From a virus, in IMG/VR virus record IMGVR_UViG_3300019776_000664, positions 1 through 26,171 of that record: a DNA stretch of 26,171 nt. One strand, written 5' to 3'. A program made the position numbers and the translations under genes. The notes under the pieces were generated by a model that saw nothing but the letters and a program-made list of their open reading frames with translations, did not search any database and had not been told where the DNA came from. This document shows positions 5,195 to 13,374 of the stretch, piece by piece. Position 1 is the first letter of the stretch. Every line of letters begins with the position of its first letter.

Positions 5195-7223
5195 GCGGGG
5201 GGCCAAGGTGTTTCGGCCAGCGCCGCTGCGTGCGGCCTGGCTGTGGGCCAATCAGAAGCGTGTTCTGCCGCCGGGCAGTCCTGAGCCTGGGCCGTGGAAT
5301 AGTGATCGCGCACCTTGGGTCAAGGGCATCACCGAAGCCATCCGCGACCCGCTGTTCAAGATGGTGACCGGCGTGATGGGCGCGCAGATGTCGAAGACTG
5401 ACGGCGTGCTGTTAAACGCGGTTGGCTGGCGGATGGACGACGATCCGGGGCCGGTGCTGTACATCGGCCCGACTCGCAAGAACGTCGAGTCGGTGAGCAA
5501 GGATCGTTTTTCCAAATTGCTGAAGTCGGTGCCGTCGCTGTTTGAGGCGCTGGCCAAGGGCAAGCAAGACACGATCAATGAAAAGTTCATCAACGGTCAG
5601 CGCATCGGCTTCGGCTGGGCGGGCTCGGCGACTGAGCTGGCGTCGCATCCATCGCGCGACGTGTTCGTCGATGAACGCGACCGTATGGGCAATAACGTCG
5701 GCGGCGAAGGCGACCCGATCAGTCTGGCCGAAGCGCGTATTTCCAACTTCATCGACGGCAATGTGACGGTTGTTTCGACACCGACCGTTGGCAGCGTGGA
5801 AACTGAAACCGATGACGATGGCCTGGAGCGCTGGCGGCCGTCGGACGATGTCCATTCGCCGGTGTGGAAGCTGTGGCAGGAAGGCACGCGGCACGAATGG
5901 GCCTGGCCGTGCCCGCACAAGGGTTGTGGTCGGTACTTCATTCCGCGTTTTTCGACCTTGTACATCCCCGACGGGGCGACGCCCAAGCAGGCCCTGGACG
6001 ACGCCCGGCTGTTCTGTCCGCATTGCTCGGCGATGATCGCCGAGGAATCGAAAGAGTGGATGAATGACCGGGGTGTGTTTGTCGCCCCGGGCCAGCGCCT
6101 GGTTGGCTTCAACGTGGCGGGTGCGCAGATCGAGCAGGGCGGCGTGACGGTAACGGTCGAATTCGGTACCTACCTGGCGCCGCTGGAGGCAGACACTTCG
6201 GCGTCGTTTTGGGTGTCCGGGTTGTGCTCGCCCTGGCAGACCTTTGGCCAGCGCGCGCGCAAGTTCGTGGTGGCCATGCTGTCGGGCGAGCCCGGCCGGA
6301 TGCAGGCCGCGATTAACACAGCATTCGGCGAGCTGTTCATGGTCAAGGGCGAGGCGCCGGCCTGGCAGTCGGTTGCTGCGCTACGCCGGCCCTATGCCTT
6401 TGGTGAGGTGCCGCGCGGGGTGCAACTGATCTTGGCCGGTGTCGACGTGCAAGGCGATCGTCTGGTCTATGTGGTGCGCGGCTTCGGCTACAACTTTTCG
6501 TCGTGGCTGATTGAGCACGGCGAGATATGGGGCGACACCGAACAGGAACAGGTGTGGCAGGACCTGGCCACGCTGCTGGAAACGACCTACGACGGCCGGC
6601 CGATTGCGCGGATGCTGGTCGATTCGGGCTATAAACCCGGCGGTAGGGCCGCACCGGTGCATATGGTCTATCAGTTCTGTCGGCGCTACTACGGCCGCGC
6701 GGTGCCGACCAAGGGCCGGCAGCAACAGGACAAGCCATACAAGTTCGCTGACGTGGACCAAAAGGGCCACGAACGGCAACCGCTGAAGCTGATGCACATT
6801 CACACCGACCACTTCAAAAGCTGGGTGCATGCCCGTATCGAATGGCCGGTGGAACATGCGGGCGCCTGGTACATCGCGCAAGACGCGACCGACGATTACT
6901 GCCAGCAGGTGGTCGCCGAGGCGCGGCTGGTGACCCAGGCGGGCCGTGTGTTCTGGCACAAGCTGCGTACCGACAACCACTATTTCGACGCTGAAGTGTT
7001 GGCGGCGACAGCCGCCCATCTTGAGCAGGTGCATCGCCTGCCGCGCCTGGGGGACGAAATGCTAGACCAGCCGGATGAAACCGCGCCTGACCTAACGGAC
7101 ATGCCTGCGTCGCTTGATGGCGCGCGGGTAAAACAGAAACCCAAACCCCCACCGGAACCGGCAGCGCCGGCGCCAAAGCGGAAAAAACGCCGCCGGGGGG
7201 CTGTGAGTGAGTGCCAGCTATGA
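5166..7223 (+). CDS. Terminase large subunit, lambda GpA family
   Basis: 685 residues (lambda gpA has 641). Order of features: a degenerate Walker-A-like loop GVMGAQMSKTDG (69-80), VLYIGPTRKNVESVSKDRF (97-115), a Walker-B segment DVFVDERDRM (165-174), a four-cysteine zinc-like site CPHKGC (249-254) with CPHC (284-287), and the C-terminal nuclease domain beginning at LAGVDVQGDRLVYV (423-436) with D427 and D486 (MLVDSGYK) as likely metal ligands. It hydrolyses ATP to translocate DNA into the prohead and cuts cos to make cohesive ends. A Pro/Lys-rich basic tail (about 655-685) ends the protein. It overlaps gpW by an ATGA junction. Confidence 0.95.
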   Translation: MPHRLKRILKRGAKVFRPAPLRAAWLWANQKRVLPPGSPEPGPWNSDRAPWVKGITEAIRDPLFKMVTGVMGAQMSKTDGVLLNAVGWRMDDDPGPVLYIGPTRKNVESVSKDRFSKLLKSVPSLFEALAKGKQDTINEKFINGQRIGFGWAGSATELASHPSRDVFVDERDRMGNNVGGEGDPISLAEARISNFIDGNVTVVSTPTVGSVETETDDDGLERWRPSDDVHSPVWKLWQEGTRHEWAWPCPHKGCGRYFIPRFSTLYIPDGATPKQALDDARLFCPHCSAMIAEESKEWMNDRGVFVAPGQRLVGFNVAGAQIEQGGVTVTVEFGTYLAPLEADTSASFWVSGLCSPWQTFGQRARKFVVAMLSGEPGRMQAAINTAFGELFMVKGEAPAWQSVAALRRPYAFGEVPRGVQLILAGVDVQGDRLVYVVRGFGYNFSSWLIEHGEIWGDTEQEQVWQDLATLLETTYDGRPIARMLVDSGYKPGGRAAPVHMVYQFCRRYYGRAVPTKGRQQQDKPYKFADVDQKGHERQPLKLMHIHTDHFKSWVHARIEWPVEHAGAWYIAQDATDDYCQQVVAEARLVTQAGRVFWHKLRTDNHYFDAEVLAATAAHLEQVHRLPRLGDEMLDQPDETAPDLTDMPASLDGARVKQKPKPPPEPAAPAPKRKKRRRGAVSECQL

Positions 7224-7435
7224 GCCGAAACCGTGGGGCAGTTCGGGCGGAAATCGCCGCCATCGACAAGGCCATTCTTGATGTGCTGCAGGGTGGTCAA
7301 AACGTAGAGGTGACGACGGCCGCCGGGACGCGAAAGGTGCAGATGGCGGACCTTAAAACCCTGTATGCACAACGCGATCGCCTGCGGCGCAGCCTGCGCG
7401 GCGGGCCGGTGGCTCGACAAGGGATTCCGATATGA
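7220..7435 (+). CDS. Head-tail joining protein, gpW family
   Basis: 71 residues from ATG 7220, against 68 for lambda gpW. The ATGA overlap with the terminase stop decides the start over GTG 7211. The pattern is that of gpW: an N-terminal helix (AEIAAIDKAILDVLQGG), a beta-hairpin (VEVTTAAGTRKVQMA) and a second helix (DLKTLYAQRDRLRRSL), ending in a Gly/Pro/Arg tail. gpW binds under the portal after packaging to stabilise DNA and make the site where the tail attaches. It also overlaps the portal gene by four bases. Confidence 0.9.
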   Translation: MSRNRGAVRAEIAAIDKAILDVLQGGQNVEVTTAAGTRKVQMADLKTLYAQRDRLRRSLRGGPVARQGIPI

Positions 7436-9042
7436 GTCGAAACGTCTTCGACCGTGTGGTCGGTTTCTTTTCCGCCTCAGCGGGATTGGAGCGCGCGCGG
7501 GACCGGATGAGTCTCGACGCCCTGGATTCATTCGCCGGGGCGTCGAAAAGTCGCCCGGCGCTGAAATCGTGGTTTACCTCGAAAAAAGATGCCGACGGCG
7601 ACGTTAACCCCGAACTGGCGACCCTGCGGTCGCGGTCGCGCGACTTGGAGCGTAATAACCCGATTGCCCACGGCGCCATGAAAACCAAGACGGTCTATGT
7701 GATCGGCACCGGGCTACGGCCTGAACCGAGTATCGACGCCGAGTTCCTGGGGCTGAGTTCCCAGCAGGCGGAGACGTTACAGGCGCAAATGCTGCGTGAG
7801 TTCAACCTGGCGGCCGATTGCCTGGAGGCAGACGCCGCGCGGCGTAAGACCTTCTTTCAAAAGCAAGCCGAGCTGTTCCATAGCGCCCGGGTGAATGGCG
7901 ACGCGTTTCTGTTGCTGCCACATTTCGAGCGTGAAGGGTCACCGTATGCGACGCACTTTCAGTCGGTGGAGTCCGACCGGGTATGCAACCCGAACAACAA
8001 ACCCGACAGCGAAACCCTGTCGGGCGGTTTCGAGCTAGACGAACACGGCGCCGCCGTGGCGGTGCATGTGCTGCAAACCAACCCGGCCAAGCGCTTTTTG
8101 CGTTCGAAAGCGTCCTGGCAGCGGGTGCCACTGTTCGGTGAGCAAAGCCGGCGCAACGTGCTGATTCACTCCAACCACAACATGCGGGCCAGTCAAACGC
8201 GGGGCATTCCTGATTTGGCGCCGGTGATCGAGGTGATTAAGCAGGCCGGGCGCTACATCGATGCGGAACTGATGGCGTCGGTGATTAGCTCGAAATTCAC
8301 CGTGTTCATCAAGTCCGACCGCGATGGTGGTGGGGATGCTTATGGGCCGGGAGGGGGCCGGACAGGCGCAGCAGATGACGATGATGACGACAGTGACGAA
8401 GCCCGCGACCTGCGCCTGGGTGATGGCCTGGTGTATGAGCTGGACGAAGGCGAGAGCATTGAAACGGCCAACCCGGGGCGACCGAATGCGGCCTTTGACC
8501 CGTTCGTGACGGCGCTCTGGCGAATGATCGGCGGCGCCATTGGCGTGCCGTTTGAAGTGTTGATCAAACACTTTACCGCCAGTTACTCGGCCAGCCGGGC
8601 GGCACTGTTGCAGTTCGCCCATTACATCATGGTCGACCGGGCCAACTTCGTTGTGGACGTGTGCCAGCCGTATTACGAAACCGTGATTGCGGAAGCGGTG
8701 GCGCGGGGGCGTTTGCGCTTGCCGGGGTTCTTTCAGGATCCTTTGGTCCGCCGAGCCTACTGCCAAGCGCTGTGGCACGGGCCCAATCTGGGCGAGCTGG
8801 ACGAACTGAAGGCGGTCAATGCGGCTGAGAAGCGGCTAAAGATCGGCATCAGCACGCACGAACGGGAAAGCCGTCACTTGCTGGGCCAAGGCTGGGAGCA
8901 AATCAACAACCGGCGCGTGATCGAGGAGCGCCGCAAGTACAAACCGGAGGCGCCGAGTGCGCCGCCCAATGACGACAACGTCGAACAAGGCCCCGAAGGC
9001 AACCGCCAACGGGGCCTTTTGCTGCCAGGGGAGGACGCATGA
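7432..9042 (+). CDS. Portal protein, lambda GpB family
   Basis: 536 residues (lambda gpB 533). Family landmarks include LRSRSRDLERNNPIAHGAMK near residue 60, then YVIGTGLRPEPSID, VNGDAFLLLP, FQSVESDRV and a C-terminal GVPFEVLIKHFTASYSASRA (about 365-385). Twelve copies form the ring through which DNA enters the capsid and to which gpW and the tail bind. An acidic run (six Asp then SDEARD, about 313-325) interrupts the middle and is probably a disordered loop. It overlaps gpW and the protease gene by ATGA junctions. A terminator-like hairpin lies within its last 60 bases. Confidence 0.95.
   Translation: MSRNVFDRVVGFFSASAGLERARDRMSLDALDSFAGASKSRPALKSWFTSKKDADGDVNPELATLRSRSRDLERNNPIAHGAMKTKTVYVIGTGLRPEPSIDAEFLGLSSQQAETLQAQMLREFNLAADCLEADAARRKTFFQKQAELFHSARVNGDAFLLLPHFEREGSPYATHFQSVESDRVCNPNNKPDSETLSGGFELDEHGAAVAVHVLQTNPAKRFLRSKASWQRVPLFGEQSRRNVLIHSNHNMRASQTRGIPDLAPVIEVIKQAGRYIDAELMASVISSKFTVFIKSDRDGGGDAYGPGGGRTGAADDDDDDSDEARDLRLGDGLVYELDEGESIETANPGRPNAAFDPFVTALWRMIGGAIGVPFEVLIKHFTASYSASRAALLQFAHYIMVDRANFVVDVCQPYYETVIAEAVARGRLRLPGFFQDPLVRRAYCQALWHGPNLGELDELKAVNAAEKRLKIGISTHERESRHLLGQGWEQINNRRVIEERRKYKPEAPSAPPNDDNVEQGPEGNRQRGLLLPGEDA
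8987..9020 (+). terminator. Terminator-like hairpin within the 3' end of the portal gene
   Basis: AAGGCCCCG (8987-8995) pairs perfectly with CGGGGCCTT (9010-9018) across a 14-nt loop, ending in a TTTT tract at 9017-9020. It lies inside the coding sequence just before the protease ribosome-binding site. The T-tract is short, so efficiency is uncertain; it may also be a mRNA structure between two coupled genes. Confidence 0.5.
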
Positions 9043-10448
9043 AAAAGCTGATGGCCTTGCAGTTTCTGGCTTCACAAGCCTGGGCGCTGCCGCCGACGAT
9101 GCTGGCCGACATGGAAGCCATCGCCCGCCGAGAGTTGAAGGCCGGCAGCCTAGAGGCACTGGCCACGCAAGACGGGGAGGGGCTGAAGTCGGCCCCTGCC
9201 GTCGAGCTGCGCGACGGGGTGGCACTGATCAAGGTGCGCGGGGTGGTGTCGCGCTATGCCAGCTGGATGCACGACATCTGCGGCGGCACGTCGACCGAGG
9301 CGCTGGCCAAGTCGCTGTCGGCGTCGATTGAAGACCCCAAGGCCCGCGCCGTGGTGCTGTGGTTCGACTCGCCCGGTGGCCAGGTCAACGGACTGAATGA
9401 AATGGCCGAAATGATCTTTCAGGCCCGGGGCCGGAAAAAGATCGTCGCCTATGTCGGCGGCCAAGCCTGTTCGGCGGCGTACTGGATGGCTTCGGCCTGT
9501 GCCGAAGTGGTGATCGACGCGACCGCCGAACTGGGTTCGGTGGGTACGGTGGCCGGGTTTCGCATCCTGCCGCCGGTCGAGGGCGAACAACGCATCGAAG
9601 TCGTGTCGAGCAATGCGCCGAACAAGCGTCTTGACCCGACCAGCGAGGACGGCCAGGCCGCCGTACAGACCATTGTCGACGACCTCGAAACGGTGTTCAT
9701 CGACGCGGTGACCCGAAACATGGGTGTCGGCCGCGACAAGGTCCTGGCCGATTTTGGCCGGGGCGGCACCTTCATCGGTGCCAAGGCAGTAAAGCAGGGC
9801 ATGGCGCACCGCCTTGGCAGCTTGGAAGGCTTGATCGCCGAGCTAAGCGGCCGGCAGTCGTCGCGCCCGATTCAACCACTCAAGGCGTCAACCGCCGTCA
9901 AGACCAACGTAGGAGCAAACCACATGCCTCTGACTATCGCAGAAGGGGCGACGGCGGCCGCCGTTGCTGATGCCCTGAAGGCCCAGCACCCGGACGCTTT
10001 CGCCGCCATTGCCGCCACCGGTGCGGCCGACATGGCCACCGCCGTCGAAGCGGCCCGTGTGACAGGTCACGCCGCTGGCAAGGTGGAAGGCGAAGCCGCC
10101 GGCCGCACCGCTGAAACCCAGCGCGTCAGCGCCGTGTTTGCCAACAGCTTGCCCGGGCACGAAAAGCTGATTCAGGCCCTGGCCCTGGACGGCACCACCA
10201 GCGGCCCGGAAGCCGCTGCGCAGATCATCGCCGCCGAGAAAAAAGGCGGTGCCGACTACTTGCAGGACGCGGCCAATACCGAGGCCAATAAGGTCAAGGG
10301 CGGCGCCGAGTCGCAAACCGGCAAGACCACCACCGACCCGAAAGCGCTGGCTGCTGAAGCCACCGCCCTGGTTGCGGCTGAAGCCGCCAAGGGCAACAAA
10401 ATTTCTGTGTCCGCCGCTGTGCGGATGATTCAAGGGAGCAAAGCCTGA
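9039..10448 (+). CDS. Head maturation protease, S49 family (lambda gpC type), with C-terminal scaffold
   Basis: 469 residues (lambda gpC 439). The S49/ClpP-like domain occupies about residues 55-290: LWFDSPGGQVNG (108-118), the nucleophile S145 in GGQACSAAYWMAS and the likely general-base K196 in NAPNKRLDPTSEDG, a Ser-Lys dyad. The C-terminal third is Ala/Glu/Lys-rich and helical and matches a scaffold; it can also be made separately from an internal start (see the nested feature). The protease degrades scaffold and trims prohead proteins during capsid maturation. ATG 9039 overlaps the portal stop by four bases, with GGGGAGG just upstream. Confidence 0.93.
   Translation: MKKLMALQFLASQAWALPPTMLADMEAIARRELKAGSLEALATQDGEGLKSAPAVELRDGVALIKVRGVVSRYASWMHDICGGTSTEALAKSLSASIEDPKARAVVLWFDSPGGQVNGLNEMAEMIFQARGRKKIVAYVGGQACSAAYWMASACAEVVIDATAELGSVGTVAGFRILPPVEGEQRIEVVSSNAPNKRLDPTSEDGQAAVQTIVDDLETVFIDAVTRNMGVGRDKVLADFGRGGTFIGAKAVKQGMAHRLGSLEGLIAELSGRQSSRPIQPLKASTAVKTNVGANHMPLTIAEGATAAAVADALKAQHPDAFAAIAATGAADMATAVEAARVTGHAAGKVEGEAAGRTAETQRVSAVFANSLPGHEKLIQALALDGTTSGPEAAAQIIAAEKKGGADYLQDAANTEANKVKGGAESQTGKTTTDPKALAAEATALVAAEAAKGNKISVSAAVRMIQGSKA
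9924..10448 (+). CDS. Nested scaffold protein (Nu3-like), internal in-frame start
   Basis: ATG 9924 is in frame with the protease (codon 296) and has its own ribosome-binding site, AGGAG at 9911-9915, eight bases upstream, in the middle of a coding region. The product would be the last 174 residues, starting MPLTIAEGATAAAVADALKA, strongly helical and rich in Ala, Glu and Lys, as expected for a scaffold. Lambda makes Nu3 from within gene C in exactly this way. It would line the inside of the prohead and be removed by the protease. The internal ribosome-binding site is seen; production of the separate protein is inferred. Confidence 0.72.
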   Translation: MPLTIAEGATAAAVADALKAQHPDAFAAIAATGAADMATAVEAARVTGHAAGKVEGEAAGRTAETQRVSAVFANSLPGHEKLIQALALDGTTSGPEAAAQIIAAEKKGGADYLQDAANTEANKVKGGAESQTGKTTTDPKALAAEATALVAAEAAKGNKISVSAAVRMIQGSKA

Positions 10449-10810
10449 TGCGCCAATACATTGAAAGCCGTCGTGCCGGCGCGGATGCCGAGCCTTACCG
10501 CATTGCCGCCTATGACGATGTCGAAGGCGAATTCAAGCAAGCCGCGGGCCCGAGCGAAGCGCCATTGATGGGCGTGACCGGCAGCCTGGGCGCGGTGGCA
10601 GGCACCGTCTGCGACGTGATCCGTAACGGCCCGACCGAACTGGAATACGGCGCCGCTGTTGCGTTTGGCGAGCTGCTGACCGCCGATATCGCCGGCCGTG
10701 CAGTGAAGGCGAAACCCGGCGAAGCCTACATCGCCCGCGCCGACGAAACCGGCGACGCCGGCACCATCGGCCGCGTGTTCATCGAGCGCGGCTTTGTGCC
10801 GGCCGCTTAA
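10448..10810 (+). CDS. Capsid decoration (cement) protein
   Basis: 120 residues. The protease stop and this start share one base (TGATG at 10446-10450). The sequence shows the head-decoration pattern: VCDVIRNGPTELEYGAAVAFG, then GELLTADIAGRAVKA, and GTIGRVFIERGFV, all beta-rich. It resembles DUF2190-type cement proteins at least as much as lambda gpD, so the exact family is open. Such proteins bind the threefold or local threefold sites of the expanded capsid and stabilise it after packaging. Position between scaffold and capsid genes is that of lambda D. Confidence 0.78.
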   Translation: MRQYIESRRAGADAEPYRIAAYDDVEGEFKQAAGPSEAPLMGVTGSLGAVAGTVCDVIRNGPTELEYGAAVAFGELLTADIAGRAVKAKPGEAYIARADETGDAGTIGRVFIERGFVPAA

Positions 10811-10833
10811 TTTGACCCTGGAGTAATTCAAGC

Positions 10834-11754
10834 ATGCCAGCCCCGTTTCCTATTGACCCGGTTCGTACCGGGATCGTCATTGCCTATCGCAATGACAAGT
10901 TGATCGCTGATCAGGTGATGCCGCGTAAGTCCGTTGGCGGTGAGCAATTCAAGTGGTTCGAATATGACAAGGCCGAGCGCCTGACCCATATCGACACTGA
11001 AATCAGCCGTAAGGGCGCCGCCCAGGAAGTCGAGTTCGCCGCCGAGGAAAAGGACGCCTCGACTGCCGATTTCGGCCTGGACGACGTGGTCCCGCAAGGC
11101 GACATCGACAAGGCCGCCAACAGCAACTATGACCCGCTCGACCATGCCTCAGAAGCGCTGACCGACCTGATTTTGTTGGACCGCGAAGTGCGCGTCGCCC
11201 GGGCCACCTTCAACCCGGATAACCATGCTTACGGAAAACCGTTGGCGGCCGGGGAAAAGTTCAGCAACCGCGACGCCGATCTGTTGCCGTTCTTGCTGGC
11301 CCAGCTCGACGGCCCACTGATGCGCCCGAACACGCTGACCATTGGCCGAGCCGAGTGGACCCAGTTGCGGGTCAACCGCAGCATGGTCGCGGCGGCCCAC
11401 GGCAACAGCGGCGACAAAGGTGTGGTGAGCATTGCCCAGCTGATGGAACTGCTGGAAATCGAAAACGTGTTCATTGGCGAAAGCCGCGTGAACATCGCCA
11501 AGAAGGGCAAGCCGGCCGAGGTCAAACGGGTGTGGGCCGGGCATTGCGCCTTCACCTACCAAGCGCCCAACGTCGAGATTCCGGCCGGGACCCTGACTTG
11601 GGGCGCTACCGCGCAATATGACGATCGCTTCGCCGGGACCTGGTACGACGAAAGCGTCGGCCTGAAGGGCGGTTACCGCCTGCGCGTCGGTGAGCAGGTC
11701 AAGGAACTGGTGATTGCCAAAGAGTGCGGTCTGCTTCTGCAAAACGTGATTTAA
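10834..11754 (+). CDS. Major capsid protein
   Basis: 306 residues (lambda gpE 341). ATG 10834 has GGAG about twelve bases upstream. Recognisable segments include DFGLDDVVPQGDID, a helical LTDLILLDREVRVARATF, then LMRPNTLTIGRAEWTQLR (P-domain-like), LLEIENVFIGESRVN and a C-terminal GYRLRVGEQVKELVIAKECG, the layout of a widespread group of phage capsid proteins with the HK97-type fold. It forms the icosahedral shell. It is followed by two hairpins rather than a closely packed gene, so this is a natural end point or pause in the late transcript. Assignment to the gpE family proper is less certain than the capsid role. Confidence 0.88.
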   Translation: MPAPFPIDPVRTGIVIAYRNDKLIADQVMPRKSVGGEQFKWFEYDKAERLTHIDTEISRKGAAQEVEFAAEEKDASTADFGLDDVVPQGDIDKAANSNYDPLDHASEALTDLILLDREVRVARATFNPDNHAYGKPLAAGEKFSNRDADLLPFLLAQLDGPLMRPNTLTIGRAEWTQLRVNRSMVAAAHGNSGDKGVVSIAQLMELLEIENVFIGESRVNIAKKGKPAEVKRVWAGHCAFTYQAPNVEIPAGTLTWGATAQYDDRFAGTWYDESVGLKGGYRLRVGEQVKELVIAKECGLLLQNVI

Positions 11755-11775
11755 GCGTCGCCAGGCTGTGTCGAG

Positions 11776-11799
11776 AGCCCCGCCCAGTGCGGGGCTTTT
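11776..11799 (+). terminator. Terminator after the capsid gene
   Basis: AGCCCCGC (11776-11783) pairs perfectly with GCGGGGCT (11789-11796) over a 5-nt loop, followed by TTTT at 11796-11799. A strong GC stem with a short T-tract, placed 20 bases after the capsid stop. Partial termination would raise capsid transcripts over downstream genes unless Q is present. Confidence 0.75.
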
Positions 11800-11805
11800 C
11801 GCGGC

Positions 11806-11835
11806 CGAAAGCCCGCCCAGGCGGGTCGGCTTTCG
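11806..11835. other. Second hairpin downstream of the capsid terminator
   Basis: CGAAAGCC (11806-11813) pairs with GGCTTTCG (11828-11835), with an inner CGCC/GGCG pairing. There is no T-tract after it, so it is more likely an RNA-stabilising structure protecting the capsid message 3' end, or a back-up to the adjacent terminator. Confidence 0.5.
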
Positions 11836-11854
11836 CATGCGAAAAGGGGGAGTC

Positions 11855-12229
11855 GTGAGCCGATTTAACATTGTTGAACGAACGATGCTGATTTGTAAGG
11901 ACGCCACGGCGCAGGTGCTGACGGACGCGGGCGAGCGCTTCGATGTCGAGGGCATTTTCGACAATGCCGAGGTCGATTTCGAGCATCGAAAAGAAGGCTC
12001 CAGCGACTCTGGCGGCTTGAAGTTCAAGCGCCGGCAACCGGTGTTCACCACCGGCGATCAACGCTTGGCCGGAATCAGCAAAGCGTGGCGGCTGACCATC
12101 AAGGACAAGGTTTACTTTTGCCCCGCGCCCTATGCCGACGGTGCGGGCTGGCTGACTCTCTGGCTGGCCGACAGCCTGGACGAACCCGTCGTAGGGGAGG
12201 GCGGAAGCCATGGCAGCCAGTGGCGTTAA
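11855..12229 (+). CDS. Head-tail attachment protein, lambda FII-like
   Basis: 124 residues from GTG 11855, chosen because AGGGGGAG lies just upstream at 11845-11852; the open frame extends upstream through the hairpins and is not believable there. Lambda gpFII has 117 residues. The pattern fits: VEGIFDNAEVDFE, then a loop, a PVFTTGDQRLAGI strand, WRLTIKDKVYFCPAPYADGA and a LTLWLADS end. The protein sits under gpW and completes the neck so the tail can join. Its gene overlaps Z by 20 bases. Confidence 0.72.
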   Translation: MSRFNIVERTMLICKDATAQVLTDAGERFDVEGIFDNAEVDFEHRKEGSSDSGGLKFKRRQPVFTTGDQRLAGISKAWRLTIKDKVYFCPAPYADGAGWLTLWLADSLDEPVVGEGGSHGSQWR

Positions 12230-12860
12230 CTTTCAACTGAACTTCGCGCAAGAAATCACCCGCGTCACCGCACAGATTCAGGCCACCCCCGAGCAGGTGA
12301 CGAAGGCCGGCGAGCGAGCGCGGCGTAAAACCATGCGCTGGCTGTCGACGCGTATGGCGCGCGAAATCAGCCAGGCCCTGCGGGTGCCGCAGAAAAGCTT
12401 AAAAGCGCGCTGGAGCACGACCACGGCCGGCTCTGGCGCCGAACAAGTGACGATTCTCTGGTTTGGCACGTTGCCTTTGCCGGCGGAGAACGCGGGTCGA
12501 CCCCGACAGGGCAAGAAGGGCACCACGGTCGCGGGCCGGCGCTTCGACGGGGCGTTCTATCGCAGCGTTTACGACGGGGTTTCACGGGTCTGGATTCGCA
12601 AAAGCCGCGCCCAGGCGCTGGGCCTGCAACTGCCGGCCATGAGTCGGCAGAACGGCGGAGGCAGTGAGCGCTTTCTTGATCTTGGTGGCAGCAATGACAG
12701 CAGCAACCGGGGACGTTTCCCGGTGGTGCGGGTCGGTATCGCGCTGGCCGACATGGCCGGCGAAGTGTTCCGCCGTTACGAGCGGCGCGCCCTGGCGCGG
12801 TTTGCCGAGCTGATCGAACAAGAAATCAATTACGCGGTGAACCATGAGCGGAAAACCTGA
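12210..12860 (+). CDS. Minor tail / connector protein Z, lambda GpZ family
   Basis: 216 residues (lambda gpZ 192). The N-terminus is helical with TPEQVTKAGERARRKTMRWL (26-45), and the body carries the family's RVPQKSLKARW segment, an ILWFGTLPLPAE strand and a C-terminal FPVVRVGIALADMAGEVF. Highly basic, typical of proteins at the head-tail interface; in lambda gpZ helps position DNA in the tail and completes the connector. The start follows GGGGAGGGCGG inside the FII end. This is the last clearly lambda-type gene in the window. Confidence 0.85.
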   Translation: MAASGVNFQLNFAQEITRVTAQIQATPEQVTKAGERARRKTMRWLSTRMAREISQALRVPQKSLKARWSTTTAGSGAEQVTILWFGTLPLPAENAGRPRQGKKGTTVAGRRFDGAFYRSVYDGVSRVWIRKSRAQALGLQLPAMSRQNGGGSERFLDLGGSNDSSNRGRFPVVRVGIALADMAGEVFRRYERRALARFAELIEQEINYAVNHERKT

Positions 12861-13374
12861 CGAATCCCAAGTCGACCTGACCGAATTGCACAACCGGATT
12901 ATCGCGGCCATACGCGAGCGGTTCGGTGCGCGGTTGACGACCGTGGACATGTACAACCCCGTGGACCCGGACAGCCAGTCGATCAAGACACCGGCGGTGC
13001 TGCTGGAGCTGGCCGAGATTCGCCCCAGTGGTCGCGCCACGGGCGGCCGCACGCCGATGGAGCTGGTATGGACCGCGCACTGTGTCTTGAGCGCCCAGAC
13101 CGAAAACGTGCAGCTAGAGGTGCGCAACTTCGCGGCCCACCTGCTGCGCCTGATCGATGGCGCCCGATGGGGGCTGGATTACGTGGAGCGCGCCGGCGAT
13201 TTAGAGGCGTTTCCCGGGTTGTTCACCCCGGGCGAAAAAGGTTTTGAGAGCTGGCTGGTGAGCTGGAAGCAAACGGCCCATGTAGGCGAAGCCTGGGAAC
13301 TGCCCGTCGATGGTCCGGCGCTTGAGGTGTTCATAGGGCAAGACCACGTAGGTCACGATCAGCCGGAGGCGTGA
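12844..13374 (+). CDS. Putative tail terminator / tail completion protein (Mu gp37-like)
   Basis: 176 residues, overlapping Z by 17 bases and gpV by one. The protein has an N-terminal helix (LTELHNRIIAAIRERFG, 12-28), a strand-rich middle (AVLLELAEIRPS, LVWTAHCVLSA), a long helix (NVQLEVRNFAAHLLRLID) and a C-terminal EAWELPVDG segment. This is the layout of DUF1834/Mu gp37-type proteins that cap the tail tube at its head-proximal end. Position at the head-tail module border supports it. Compared with P2, which uses gpR and gpS here, the tail-completion functions appear replaced. Family assignment is by pattern only. Confidence 0.65.
   Translation: MSGKPDESQVDLTELHNRIIAAIRERFGARLTTVDMYNPVDPDSQSIKTPAVLLELAEIRPSGRATGGRTPMELVWTAHCVLSAQTENVQLEVRNFAAHLLRLIDGARWGLDYVERAGDLEAFPGLFTPGEKGFESWLVSWKQTAHVGEAWELPVDGPALEVFIGQDHVGHDQPEA

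Noticed and set aside
6140-6156. Near-copy of the 14-bp palindrome (CGTGACGGTAACG)
   Set aside because: It has a mismatch and one base less in the centre, so it is not counted as a copy.
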